This document shows, in pieces, positions 1 through 13,100 of a stretch of DNA of 64,000 bases (its first letter is position 1; every line of letters begins with the position of its first letter). Under the pieces are notes generated by a model. The model was not told where the DNA came from, searched no databases, and worked only from the letters and a program-made list of their open reading frames with translations. Where the stretch lies: positions 5,084,001-5,148,000 of the forward strand of contig OX387193.1 of the NCBI GenBank assembly GCA_947561395.2, read 5' to 3'. Position numbers and translations under genes: made by a program. This DNA is from Buxus sempervirens (Eukaryota; Streptophyta; Magnoliopsida; Buxales; Buxaceae).

Positions 1-236
1 AACCCATATTGGTTTCTAAACGTATTGCCTTGACATGAAATCACATAAGTAAGTTGATTTACATTGATATGATATTGTAGATAAATGTTTGGAATAAATA
101 AAGAATAGATGGATAGCTTTTGGCAATAACTGACTGCACAATTGAGAATTCACCTTTATATAGACCTTAGTTTTTCTACATTTATATGTGCTGAGAAGAT
201 TCATTTACATTAATTCATTCCATGTTATTATGACAG

Positions 237-3200
237 TTGCAACAATAGTTGGAACGGTAGTAGCATATCTGTTGGTGCCTATGCGGTCACTTGGTCAAGA
301 TAGTTATATTGGTGGAGGTAATTTTGTTGATCTTCATTCATTGTGTCTCCTATTTCTTTCTTTATTTTTCAGTTTTGAACTTCTTCTAACAAATGTAACT
401 AAATAATACGCATGTCTCTATTGACATAGCAATTCTGTTATATGTCGTATAATTGAGCATCATATGTGAAGCTTGTGATGAGAGAAGTACACTCAGATTC
501 TAATAGCAAATATAAGTTTCTTCTTTCCGCCCGCCTTCACTAGGAGGATCAGGATTAAAGAGACTCCAAGCTGCCATATTTGTAAATAGAAATCACAAAA
601 ACATTACAAGAGGGGCCTCCCACCTGACATCCAAACAAGTTGGAAAAGGAAAAAGGTCAAGGAATGCATTCTTGATCAATTGAATGCACCATTCACTGGC
701 GTCCAATGACCTTAAAATTCTATAGTTCTCATGCTATGATCAGACAGCTGTCTGTTACAATCTAAGGACAGTGTGTTTTAATTATGCTGTTTTGATGTGG
801 ATGGATATCTCCAGGTTTAGAAATTATTTTTTCATTGATTGCTAGTATCTAGGGAAGCTTCAAGGGTTGAAGAATGTTTATTTTTTAAACTAAAAGGAAT
901 AAGAATAGGATGATCGTAATCATGAAGAAGAAGAAGAAATTTTACTGGAAAAGGGACTCAAGTTTTCTAGGTTATGGAACTTCATAATTTGGCATCAGAT
1001 TCATTCTACTTGCTAGGTATCTTTTTCTTGCTCAAAGCTTCTACATTATGTTCATCTTTCATATGTTATTTGTTCTTTCTGATTTTAATAGGACAGTTAA
1101 AGGACCATAATCTGAAGTAGGTCCTGCTGAAGCAGGGATCTAGTAATTGTGGACCGGCAACAGATGTTACCTTTTGCATTTTTGTGCAGAGTGGCTGCAC
1201 TCAGTTAAATCCCACATTTCACGCTGCCAGACTGAGGTTTTTACCATCACACTAAGTGATGGTCCCATGGATTGTGTGAGAAAATAAAATTTGATATATG
1301 TGCATTCTATGTTGCTTCATCGTATAAATTATCCTCCTATGTAAATTTTTTGAAAAAGCTGATGTCAGAAATATGGAATGGGTATGATAATTTTGTTGGA
1401 TATGGTACCCTTCCTTGAAAATCATATGTTGTAAATAATGGACTGTGATTGGAAGACATTTTTGTTCATCTAAGAATTTAGAGAAAGTAATAAAACATTA
1501 CATTGCCATGAATTTGAAGATCTCAGCTAGAAAACTATTTGTCCATATTGTTAACATGGGTGATGCAGGACCAGTCCTTGGGCATGACCTTTTGGATTGT
1601 TTGGCCCAAGGTCCAAGAAACATTGATTTATGAATTCACATTTCCTCTGATTTCATTATGGAACCTTTGTGTCTTCCTCTTTGTTTTTTTGTTTTTTTTT
1701 TTGAAGAAAAACCTTTTGTTTCTTCTTATTGCTTGAATTAGGTCATAGCAGCCTTTTTCTTATCTAAAGTCATCACTTTGCGGCCTTGAATACCTACTTG
1801 AAATAATCATGACTGTTGGTATTGCGTGATCCAATTCCTTCCACCATTACTGGGTCATCTTGGAACTGTTATCTAAAAAATCAATCTGGTCAGACATTAA
1901 GTTATAAAGCATTTTAAAATTTTTTTTCTCTATATTTTATGTCTGTTATTCAATTATTCTATTTACCTCATATAATATAGTAGTTCATTTAATACAGCAT
2001 TATAATCTTTACCTAATTGCATTTCTTTTAGCAAGTTCTATATCATAACTGACGAAGATTTTGTTACTGATTTTCTGCAGCTGTAAATTATGTTGCCATT
2101 TCAAAGTTTCTTGGTGTGTCTCCATCAGTATTGGCTGCCGGATTTGCAGCAGATAATATTATTTGTGCAATATATTTTATGTCACTTTTTACTTTAGCAT
2201 CTAAATTACCTGCCGAGGCTTCAGCATCGACCACTGGTGCGTGGAGTTTTGCCTTGTTATATTACAACCAACTATAGATCCTGTCTGTCAAGGTGCATAA
2301 CTTCGGCTTTCTTCTCTGTTTTTGAAAAATTGTCAGTTTAGATGCACCATATTATGAATTTGTACAGATTGCTGAAACTCAGGAATTTCAACCCAAATGA
2401 AAACTGTTTCCCTTTTCATGGAATACTTTATTTTGATGGCTTGAATAGCCTTTTCCTGAATTTTGGGATGGGGCTATAATATGGTGTTATATTTTTTAGA
2501 AAGTGCTTCATCCTCAAATTTTGTTCTGCTTGTCACATTATATTTTCGAACTAAAATGCTTGCATTTTCTCTTGAGATAATGGTAATGTAACTGCCTGGT
2601 AAAATCTTTATGATGATTATAAGTTTATTATCAATGACAAAGACATTAAACTTTGGCAGATAATGCTATGGATATGGAGTCTACGTCTGGAAATGAACTC
2701 CATGTGTTACATAGTGCTACTGCTCTTGCTGTATCCTTTGCTATCCGCAAGACTGCTACTTATCTAACAGAGCTGATTGGTGTTAAAGGAAGCAACCTAC
2801 CATGTGCAACAGCAATTGTTGTTATTTTGGCAACTGTATGTCCAACACAGTTTGGCACCCTTGCACCTGTTGGTGAGGTTATTGCTCGCATTCTGATGCA
2901 GGTAAATCAAGGTCTATGTGAAAAATCTATGGTTTAGTTGATTACCACCATAATATACTGCTGTATTGACACAGGATTATACTTCAATGTTGCTATAAAA
3001 TATCTGACATTCAATTTTCTAAGCTTGCTAAGTTTTGTAAGCATAAGCTGTTATTAATATTTTGGTTTTGTTAGTTTTTGTTCCTGTCCATTTATTGCCA
3101 AAGTCATATTAAGCTTGGATTTTTCTTGTTTCTTTTCTGCCTGCTAAATAATTTCTCTGATATAAATATAAGGTTCTTCTGGTCTCTTCCCGCTTGCCTA

Positions 3201-3500
3201 TCAAAATAATAGTTTTTCTGCTAAATAATTTTTTGCTGTGGTCGGGGTAAGTGGGAGCATACGGAACATCATCAACACAACACCAAGTATCTTCATGTTT
3301 GCGTTTGTCCAGGTTGCTGTCCATCTTGCTCTGACCCTTGGAGTGGCCAAGTTTTTATGCTTTGACAGTAAGCTGTTGCTCTTGGCATCAAATGCCAATA
3401 TTGGTGGTCCTACAACAGCATGTGGGATGGCTGCAGCCAAGGGATGGGGTTCTCTGATTGTTCCTGGTATTCTCGCAGGTATATTCGGAATCGCTCATAA
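237..3500 (+). pseudogene. DUF819-family membrane protein gene, 5' cut by the window, probably decayed
   Basis: Four blocks read as the plant DUF819 family, a chloroplast/bacterial-type polytopic membrane protein of unknown function: 237-317 (VATIVGTVVAYLLVPMRSLG), 2081-2236 (AVNYVAISKFLGV), 2660-2901 (through CPTQFGTLAPVGE) and about 3229-3495 (NANIGGPTTACGMAAAKGW). The first three are joined by GT-AG introns in phase. Three defects stand out. Block 1 goes from SLGQD straight to SYIGG, lacking about ten residues that I recall in homologues. Block 4 has no AG acceptor in the right place, and an in-frame TAA at 3226-3228 sits just before its first conserved codons. After GILAGIFGIA the frame runs into unrelated residues, so the last helix is missing. 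The N-terminal exons lie left of the window. Family assignment is firm; calling it a pseudogene is inference. Confidence 0.66.
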
Positions 3501-4770
3501 TTTAAATCTTATTATCTCTGTATGTGTTTCCACACTTGATCAGATAGCCCATTATTCAACATTCTCTTCATCATCTTATTGACTTGAAAAGGTTGCTGCC
3601 ATCACATTTGACGGCCAAAGCCATGCTTTTGGACCACCTTTCTTCCTCTTTCACAGAGCATTGTTCTTCCCATCAACAAGTATACAACAACTGCAGCTAA
3701 TCATCATTCTTATCCACAGAAGCGGCAGATTCGGGCCGGGTTGGTAATGGGTATCAATCGGAACCCATCCACACTAAATAAATGGGTTCTGTTACACAAA
3801 CCCGAATCTGTAACCCACCAATACATTTTGATATCTCTATATGTAATTTTATATACATTAACTAGTAAATTCACATCAAGCTGAAACCACCCATAAAAAT
3901 TTGGTCAAATGGGTTTGTTGGGCAACAAACATGTTACTCAAGTCAAACCTCATCCATGAGGCTTGTGGGCTCACTGGGCTGGATATCTAGGTCCACAGTA
4001 AGATCCGGTTGCATGATCCAGACTCATTTATCCAAGATTCGAAATGGGTATCTGGAGGATTGGCCATTTGATCTGCTTCAACGAACGGTGAAATGTGTAC
4101 ACGTCTGTGTGAAGTTGACGTGCACTTGGACACGCACTCAGCACATTTACGCCCCACAAATGCACAAGCCTGCACAATGTCCTCGAAATTCAACTCAACG
4201 TTCACTAACGCCAACGCCAATCAAGGAGTCAACTTCACCTACCGGAGGGTCACTTTGGCTTCATTTTAGGTAAGACAAGATAGGAAACGTTGCCCGTGAT
4301 ACATTTACAAAGAGATTCAAAAATAGTAATTAAGAGATGATGTGAAGTCTACGAAAATATGCACTTCGGTGGGTCCCACATCATATCTCTTGTTGTAAAT
4401 TGGCCGCTTCATAGCTTAATATTTAAAAGGTTACGTGCAGTGCTAAAAGAAGAGGAGAGTAATATGAGATTTGGGAAAAATCAAATTAAGGAGGTTGTCA
4501 GCAAAATATTTAGTATTTTCCATGTCGCATGATCCCTGCCGTGTAATGAAGTAAGACATCCATCCATGGATCTGATTTCCCAAGTCATTGACTCTACAAT
4601 AAATGTCAATCAGAAATATGAAATACTAACCGCTTCAGCATGGGACGAAGCATGCTTTTCCACTTTTTAGTAACAAAATCCTTAAGGCGACATCTTTCAT
4701 TTTTCTAATTATTTATACATTCTATACAGATTTTTTTTTTGGTGGAATACATTCTATACGAATTCTTGGC
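3501..4770. other. Spacer between the DUF819 remnant and FRO; FRO upstream region
   Basis: No gene is seen. The stretch at about 3725-3960 has the GGGTTGG/AATGGGT composition of decayed hAT-like repeat ends found elsewhere in the window. The part from about 4000 to 4770 is the presumed FRO promoter. It contains several ACGTG-type cores near 4100-4130, but nothing I can assign to a specific iron-response factor. Confidence 0.5.
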
Positions 4771-4778
4771 TATAAATA
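4771..4778 (+). promoter_or_regulatory. TATA box of the FRO gene
   Basis: A TATAAATA match lies 80 bases before the FRO start codon at 4858. That puts the expected transcription start near 4800 and gives a leader of about 55-60 bases. The position and the perfect match make this the core promoter of the ferric reductase gene. Confidence 0.7.
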
Positions 4779-4857
4779 AGGTTACCAGAAATACATTCCC
4801 CTCAGTCTGCAGGGGTTCTCTTTCAAGTACAGAAGAAGCTCCAAAAGAGAAACAGGG

Positions 4858-7800
4858 ATGGATTCAAGGGCGAAGAAGGAATGTTCTCCCTCTCGTGAAG
4901 GAGCTAAGATTGCCCGTGCAGCTATCAGACTGCTTCTCCTGGTGGTCTTTCTGGGATATCTCATGATGTGGATCATGATGCCTACCGCTACATATCGTCT
5001 GATATGGCGGCCTAGTATGCGAAACACGACCCAATCAACATATTTCGGGATACAAGGTTCTGATTTTTCTTCAATTCTTCTTCTTCTTCTTATTTTTCAG
5101 TTCTTGATGTTGCATCTTCTCTGTATTAATTACAGGTTCGACTCTTTTGGTTTTCATGTTTCCCGTCCTATTCATGGCTGCTCTGGGCTGCGTATACCTC
5201 CATTTGGGAAAGAAATATGGTGCCAATGACAATGAAAGGTATGTTTAATCGGATGATCATGAAAGAGACTGGCTAAACGATGTACTTACTTTGTTAAAGT
5301 AACATATCAGTTTCAGTCATTTTCTTTTCTTCAGTGACAAATTACAGCAGAATTGAAGTCTGAGTTAATGGGTGTTTTATTGGTTTCTGATATGCAGAAA
5401 TGGCGAAAATCATTATATTAACTTTTGGAAAAGGCCAGTTCTTGTGAAAGGTCCACTAGGGATTGTTTCAGGGATAGAGCTTGCCTTCTTCTTCATGTTT
5501 ATTGCACTCTTGATCTGGTCTTTCTCCTCTTACTTAAAACTCGGGTTTTCGGCTATCACTCCAGAGTCTCTTGCGAAGAGTGGAGAGAGGATGTAAGCAC
5601 CTTCTTCTTCCTGAAATTTTTATACCCTTTATAAGAGAAAGGAGATTGAAATTCTAACGAGAGAGAACGGTCTGATGCGTTTGGCAGGTGGCAAGCTAAG
5701 TTCGAGAGTGTAGCTCTAAGGATAGGCCTTCTGGGGAACATAGTTCTTGCATTTCTCTTCTTCCCTGTAACTCGAGGGTCATCATTGTTGCCTCTTCTTG
5801 GTCTCACTTCTGAGGCTAGCATCAAGTATCATATCTGGCTGGGACACATCGCCATGACTCTCTTCACTGCTCATGGCTTGTGTTACATTATCTTTTGGGC
5901 TGCAACTGATCAGATCTCTGAGGTAATATTTAATGCCAATTATTCTAAGAATTTTGTTGATAACCAATTACTGTTGATATGGTTGTTCAGGGCTTGGAAG
6001 TCATTCTATCATGTGAAGTAGCAGGGCACTGCACCATTGAATGATCTTAAAATCCCCCATTAGTTACATCTGCACTTGCAGGGTCTTGTACCCACACATC
6101 AATTAAATGTTTTTCTGCATCAAGCACGTTATGGAATGAGAAAATGATCAAACATGTTGATAGTTACAGCTCATGGAAACCCACTTCTAGGACCAAAGTC
6201 AACTTGATTGGACTTTATCGTGGTCCTCAAATGAAAAATGGTTAAAAAGGATCTCCACAGTCCTGCCATGTTGACTGGTGTGTTTTAGATGAAGGGAGTC
6301 ACTTGATGGTTCAAGCAGAAAGACGAGATTGGTTCTTTTGCTTGGTTGGTTTGGTGGTGAAGTTTTGTTTTCTGTTGAAATGCAGATGATAAAATGGAAC
6401 AAAATTGGAGAATCAAATGCCGCCGGAGAAGTGGCGTTGCTCGCCGGATTAGCCATGTGGGCTACGAGCTTCCCCCGAATAAGGCGAAAGGTGTTCGAGC
6501 TCTTCTTCTATACCCATTACCTGTACATCCTCTTTGTCTTCTTCTTCGTTCTCCATGCGGGGATTTCTTATGCCTGCATCATGCTTCCTGGTTTCTATCT
6601 CTTCTTGATTGATCGCTACTTGCGGTTCTTGCAATCACATCGACGGGTTCGTTTGGTTTCCGCACGAATTTTGCCCTGCGAAACCGTTGAGCTCAACTTC
6701 TCGAAGAGCCCAGGTGAGCCCACCATTAACAGACTGGAATTTGAACTAATTTGGTCAATCTGAGAATATATATTTGATTCAAAGCGTTGTGATGTGTTTC
6801 TTGTTCCAGGTTTGAGTTACACTCCAACGGGCATAGTGTTCGTCAATGTGCCTAGCATTTCAAGGCTGCAATGGCATCCTTTCACCATCACATCTAACAG
6901 TAACTTAGACCCAGATAAGCTAAGCGTCGTCATCAAAAGTGAAGGAAGTTGGTCCCAGAAGCTTTACCAGATGCTTTCAGCTCCATCGTCAATGGATCGT
7001 CTTGAAGTCTCCATCGAAGGACCCTATGGACCCGCTTCAACTCATTTTCTAAGGTGTCCATGACACAACCCAGATTCGCAATAATTTAGGACCGGGCACA
7101 TAGTGATAGCGATGGCAATGGGTGGGCTGTATCATCAACAGCAAAGATGCCTGTACAAGTCTACACCAAGTCGGTGTGAGCCCACCAAATGAATATTCTG
7201 TGGGCCCAATACCTTACTTATCTTGGTTAGAACTGTAAATGGAATCTTTGCTGTAGATGATACAACCCGATGGATTAACCCACCCCCCTAAGAAAGTTTA
7301 GGGTTTGGTAAGTCCTTAATTGGGTTAGGGTTAGGGTTTAGTCTAATCCGACCCTAACCTGACCTTAACATACTAAAACATACATATTTTTTTACATATA
7401 TATTATGAATGAATAAGTATATCACTGATCTATATATTCTATTTATAAAAACGTTCATATTTCAATGTTTTAAAAACATTTTGGTCTGTGACCAAAATGT
7501 TATGAATAGGTTTGGTATCTAATAAACCCTTACATAGAGCGAGTTAGGGTTTGCCAAGACCCAACCTGCCCTATTGGCATCCCCACAAAAGGATGTCAAC
7601 AAGCTGAGATCAGGCAGGGCACATGAGTTGGGCTTCAAAACCTGAGTCTTGTTCAAACTTTCATTTTGAGTAAGAACTGAGGCTTTACTCAAAGTTTACA
7701 ATCCCAAATTCAGCAGGCAAAGCTCTGCTCAGCTTGTTTACGATGACCATTAGTTCTGAAGGCCCAGTCAAGAATAAAAATTGGACCGTGCTGGGCTTGG

Positions 7801-8809
7801 GGTGAATTGGAATCTACCCAGCCAGCCCAAGATTGGCTACCAAAATGGTTTTAACCCGTAAAACTTGGTTGCAGGCATGACATGATGGTGATGGTGAGTG
7901 GTGGTAGCGGCATAACTCCGCTCATCTCAATCATTCGAGAGCTCATCTTCAGTAGCACCACCTTAGGCTGCAAGATTCCACGGCTTCTCCTCATATGTGC
8001 TTTCAAGAATTCTGCAGATCTCACCATGCTAGACCTCCTCCTCCCAGTCTCAGGCACCCCCTCTGACATTTCCAATCTGCAGCTACAAATCGAGGCCTAC
8101 GTAACCAGAGAGAAAGAGCCCACTCCACAAAACCAGAAGCTCCTCCGGACCATATGGTTCAAACCCAACACCTCCGATATACCTTTTTCCGCCGTTCTGG
8201 GCCCAAAGAGCTGGCTCTGGCTAGGCGCAATAATCTCCTCCTCTTTTGTCACTTTTCTCATTCTCATCGCCATTACCATCCGTTTCTACATATACCAGAT
8301 TGACCACGGGACCGATCTGATCTACTCTTACTCCTCCAGAAGCGTTTTGAACATTCTGTTCATGTGCATCAGCATAGCCATGACATCTAGTCTTGCTGTT
8401 CTATGGAACAAGAGAAAAAATGCCATGGAAGCAAAGCAGATTCAAAGCATGGAAGTGCAAACACCAACCACATCACCAGGATCCTTGTTCTACAATGCCG
8501 ATAGGGAGTTGGAAAGCCTACCCCACCAGTCTCTTGTACAAGCTACCATGGTGCATTATGGTGGAAGACCTGACCTAAAGAGTAAGTTGTCCTCTCCGTT
8601 GATTGGCATAAACTCTGAATTTCTGTTAAAGGTTTACGTGTAGCTGAGACGGGTGAGTTTTTGTTGCAGAAATGCTGTTTGAATGCGAAGGATCGAGCAT
8701 CGGAGTTATTGTTTCTGGACCGAGGGCCTTGCGACGTGAAGTTGCGACCATCTGTTCATCTGGTTTAGCAGATAACCTACATTTTGAGTCTATCAGCTTT
8801 AGCTGGTGA
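4858..8809 (+). CDS. FRO2: Ferric-chelate reductase, FRO2-type (eight exons, 716 aa)
   Basis: A plasma-membrane flavocytochrome b of the NOX/FRE family that moves electrons from cytosolic NADPH through FAD and two hemes to reduce Fe(III) chelates (or Cu) for uptake. Exons: 4858-5056, 5136-5238, 5398-5592, 5688-5922, 6386-6713, 6810-7053, 7875-8581, 8670-8809; together 2151 bases, stop TGA. All introns are GT-AG. Visible features: an N-terminal membrane helix (about 22-45), heme-ligand histidines at about H214/H228 (YHIWLGH..TAHG) and H288/H301 (FYTHYLY..LHAG), FAD motif HPFT at 376-379, NAD(P)H motifs GPYGP (424) and GGSGITP (444-450), two late membrane helices and the typical C-terminus ESISFSW. 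Length matches Arabidopsis FRO1-5 (about 700-725 aa). The N-terminus and C-terminus point to the FRO1/2/4/5 group rather than FRO6-8; which member is not decidable here. No lesion seen. Confidence 0.95.
7108..7585. mobile_element. hAT-like MITE remnant in FRO intron 6
   Basis: Intron 6 (7054-7874) holds an AT-rich block. Its left end reads GCGATGGCAATGGGTGGG near 7109, and its right end is the near-complement, CCTATTGGCATCCCC, near 7570-7584. The interior has TTAGGGTTTGG-type tracts. The imperfect inverted ends suggest a non-autonomous hAT-like element. No clear target-site duplication remains. Confidence 0.42.
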
Positions 8810-10120
8810 TCCACCATGTCCTGTTTTATGGATATGCACTTGAATGCTGCCGAAGTGCTAGGATCTAGACATTTGTTCAAGTCTGGACCTTCATAATTAG
8901 AAACTGTAACTGTAAAGGAACTTGGGAGACTACCCGCCTCTGATATAATATTTAATGCATTATAAGTTTCATCTCATTGCTTAGAGGTGTCATGAATTCT
9001 GAGAAAATATTTAAAGAGCAAAACAAACCTTTACAGAACTTCTTACCGCCCAGATATTAACCACAAGAGCAGCTAGAAATGATCAGTGAACCTGCACTTA
9101 ACTAGAGAAAATGAAGATGAGAAACCAAAGGCAATCGGGCCTGAAACAAAAAGATATCATCCATTGATCTTCTCTGTCTTCCCATAAGTCATTTTTGTAA
9201 GCTTGAAAGAAAAATTCATAGCCATAAAAGATATTTGTCATGAATCTCGACATAATTCAGCACAAGACGTATAGGTATAAATGACAAGGATTACTTCCTA
9301 ATAACACACATTACATCCCAGCAGTATATCTCTAGTCTGTCAGATAAAAGAATTTGCAGTCTGAGATTTTCTCAAGGCAAAGGGAGAGTGATGATAAAAC
9401 CCAACTTCCCCCGCTTCTCCAAAAACCCAAAAAAGAAAAGAAAAAAAAGACCAAAAAAAAAAAAAGGGATAATTTAACATAAGTCTGGTCTCACAAATTT
9501 CGACAGATTCCATGATCAAATGAACAGCATTCTAAAGGAAGAATTTCAAAATGCAATTAATAGCTTTGTAAAGAAAATTTCATGACAAAATCCAATTAAT
9601 CAGATGAAGCTCATAGGCAGAGGAATGGTTAAGTTCCAGGCAGAAACTGGCTAACTTGCCTAACACAATAGCATGTAAATGATTATGTCGCCAAAATATT
9701 CCATCCAACAAAAATGTTACAATATGTGAAAAACTCATGAACAGGTGATCCACCTAAGACATGTGGAAATTGTCTTATCTGCATTATCTACACAAAGGCA
9801 ACTGATTTTCACAAGACCAATATATAGGAACCCTGCAAAGATGACTCAATTATGATAGAAATTATCTGATTCAGAGCCGGGACATGGTTAGCAAGGCCCA
9901 GCTTACATAACTGTCCACTCGTTTGATTCTTGTTATGTACATGGCATGCCAACGGTTTTGGTTCTATCAGGAGTAACGTTTTATAGCACTCATTGTCGCT
10001 CCAACAAACCAAATTCAACTCACAGTTCCACAGAGGAGATGTTTCATCCAAAAGAATTATATCCGTAATCAACCCGCATGTTGTCGAGATTGAAATAAGA
10101 TAGAAAATCCATATCCACCC
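8810..10120. other. Convergent 3' spacer between FRO and RIC1
   Basis: The FRO stop (8809, + strand) and the RIC1 stop (10121, - strand) face each other across 1.3 kb. The interval must hold both 3' UTRs and polyadenylation sites. It is AT-rich, with an A-rich tract at about 9431-9467. I see no further gene or repeat with recognisable ends. Confidence 0.6.
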
Positions 10121-13100
10121 TTATTGCTCTTCCAAACTTGTGATCGCCGATAGTTGCTCTTCCAAGACTCTAAGCAGATCGTGATATTCCAAGAATTGAG
10201 GTTGTGACTGAAAATTAGCAGCAAATTAAGGAAATTTGGATTTGGTGTGGGATCCATATGTAACATTTGTAAGTATATTTGGAAAGTAGATGTACCTGGA
10301 GAGTAATGCTGTAAGCATTCCACAATCGCATGTCGTGTTGGAAAATATCAACAAGAACCTGCATAAAAAGCCCAAAGAAATTGATAATGGGGTCATCACA
10401 AAGTGAAGGAGCTTTCAAATTTAGAGTCATAATGATTCAAGAATCTGTTCCCAAATACTCCATTTAGACACATGCATGAGAATGTGAACACGGTTTTCTT
10501 TCCAAAGATAACCTTATGCTAATACACCATTTAAAGGCAATGGGACTGTGGAACTTCTTTTTGTCCTAAGTACCTTATATCATCACGTAAAGGTTGCTAA
10601 ATTGGCATAAAAAGTATTCCAGGGAACACCCATTCATAACAAGGGCTCCATATGGAAACCTCACAGGTCATCAAGTAGATACATGCAGACATGTGTAATA
10701 ATGAGGGATCAGTCAAAATGCCTACTTATAGGTTACAGGCTGTACCTGCCTATCCTGCGCCAGGCTATGGCTGTGGTTATTGCCTGAGTCGAATAATTAG
10801 TAGCCCATTATGGGTTACAAAAGAAAATTGCACCACGACAAGAAGAACTTCACATGGATTTTGACCATGCTCTACAGTCAATGGTTCAGTTATAACCAAG
10901 TGGGGGAAAAAAACACTAAACAAAGTATGAGTCCAAGGATCTACATAGGATGACTTCTTATAAATAATGGAAGTCTGTAATTAATAATTCCCGCGTGAAA
11001 GCATATGGATGGTTGTACAACTGGGGCAACTAACAATACAACAGGTTGACCATCATATCAGATATGATTCAGGCCTCTCTAGAGGAACTCAACTTAAAGA
11101 CATAATCCTCAACAGTGAATGGAACCCACCCGTGGCTAACCTACCAAAACCAGATCCTACTAAAGAGGATAAAGTGGAATGGAAATCAGGAAAATTCACT
11201 ATCAAAAGCTGCTGCGAAGCAATCAGATCAAAGGGAGAAAAAGAAGTTTGGTCAAGAATAGTGTGGTTCCACTGTGCATCAGTAAACGAGCTTTCATTCT
11301 TTGGCTTGCAATGCTCAACATGCTACCTACACAATAAAGGCTCATTCAGTTGAAGGTTATCTTTTAATCCAAGTGCATTTTCTGCCAAGGAAGATACAAA
11401 GGAGCGTCTCTTTTTTGAATGAAATTTTCATAGAAGAGTGGTCAACCATATTAAGAAGGAACTGAATTTCCAGATCTGTGGAACAATGGAGTGAGCAATT
11501 TAACTGGGGTTAGAAAACATTTCAATGGTAAAAACATGATTGCTAACATCGAGAATGCCTCCTTTGCTGCTTCAATGTGCCACATATAGCTTAAGAGGAA
11601 TCGTAGAAGGTTCCAAAACAGATTCACTCCTGAAGAGCGCATCATCCACAACATTGTCACTCTGCGATGAAATTTTGCAATGAACAAACTTGATTGAAAG
11701 ACACTGTTTCACAGGGAGCTCTGCAAAGAATTGAGTCCTTTTACCAGCTTTTTTGTAAGTTTCTTTTCGATAAATAGTTATAGCTGTTGATGCTTGGTCA
11801 TTGATTACTCTTGTAAATTTTGTTCACACAAACGAAATACTTCCATCCCAAAGAAAAATTTTTAAAAAAAAATGCTTCCAATAAACAGATTGATGGTGTA
11901 ACCACATCAGACAACAAAGTTTTACGGTTCGAAAAAAATGCAATTATACCTCCGAACGTCTCAAAAGTGTAGCCAGGACGACTATCCACTCTTTGAACTT
12001 GACGGAGCACATATGTGCCAAAAGGAATTCTGCATCCAATCGACTCTGCAAAGTACCCATTTGAAGCTGCGAAACATACCAAAAACAATATAATAAGCCA
12101 AAGAATATTTTCTCATTAGGTCGTTTTTGAGTAAGGATTCCACAAGTTTATCAAAATTCTGCACATCCCATAATGGAAAGATATCATTCAGTCAACTTAT
12201 GAATGTTTCAACGTTCCATTTCTAACTAGATCATCAAGTAATACAGCAGAAACTTGCAAGGGCTACAAACCCAGACAATTGTGGAGCGTAAAGTAACCAT
12301 CCTCTGGCTTCTAAGCACATCATAATCAAATGAGAAACTTTGGGAAAATTTAATAGGTAAAGTTCACGTCTGCTTCAATTAATGGATATTGATAAAATAA
12401 TTCAAATTGAGGATAAAACTGAAAAACTAATTGAATAAGCCATGTCACAGGAAATACTTCAGTATTTGAGTCCACTCCCATGACAATTCATTAGTGAAAG
12501 GATTTCATATATGCATTCCAAATACACCATCAGTCTAAAGAAAGGCTCACCTTAAGGTTTTCTCACTAAGATATAAAACATTTCCAAGCAAAAGAAGGCA
12601 ATTTAACCATCACAAATTATTGGAAACATTGAAAACGGATCAAAGGAATCAGTTCCAAAATGGTCTTCATTCAGATTGCAAGGGATTTGAAGATGGACTC
12701 AAAAAAAAATTGAAAACTAACTGGCAAGAGAAAAACCCGCTTGATTCCAGAGACTGAACTATAGAATCAATGGTTTTTTTTTTTGTCTGCAAAATATTGA
12801 TTCTATTGATATAAAAATAATGAGGGCATCACTAAACAAACTAGTAGCTCACCCTACTTACAAGCTTTCAAACCTGGACTAATCATATGCAAAAGAGCAG
12901 GAAGAAAAATTTTTAACCTCTGGAAAATAGATGCCTAATGAAACAGAAGAGACATCATTTGGGACCCTCAATATGCTCCATATAGAACAGGCAATATCTG
13001 ACCTGCCCTGCCAACTGCCTAAAATTTTTTAAGGGTCTGGGCTGAGGTCCCTAAACAAGTTCATACATGGTCCAGCCAATGACAATCCACCATAAATGCA

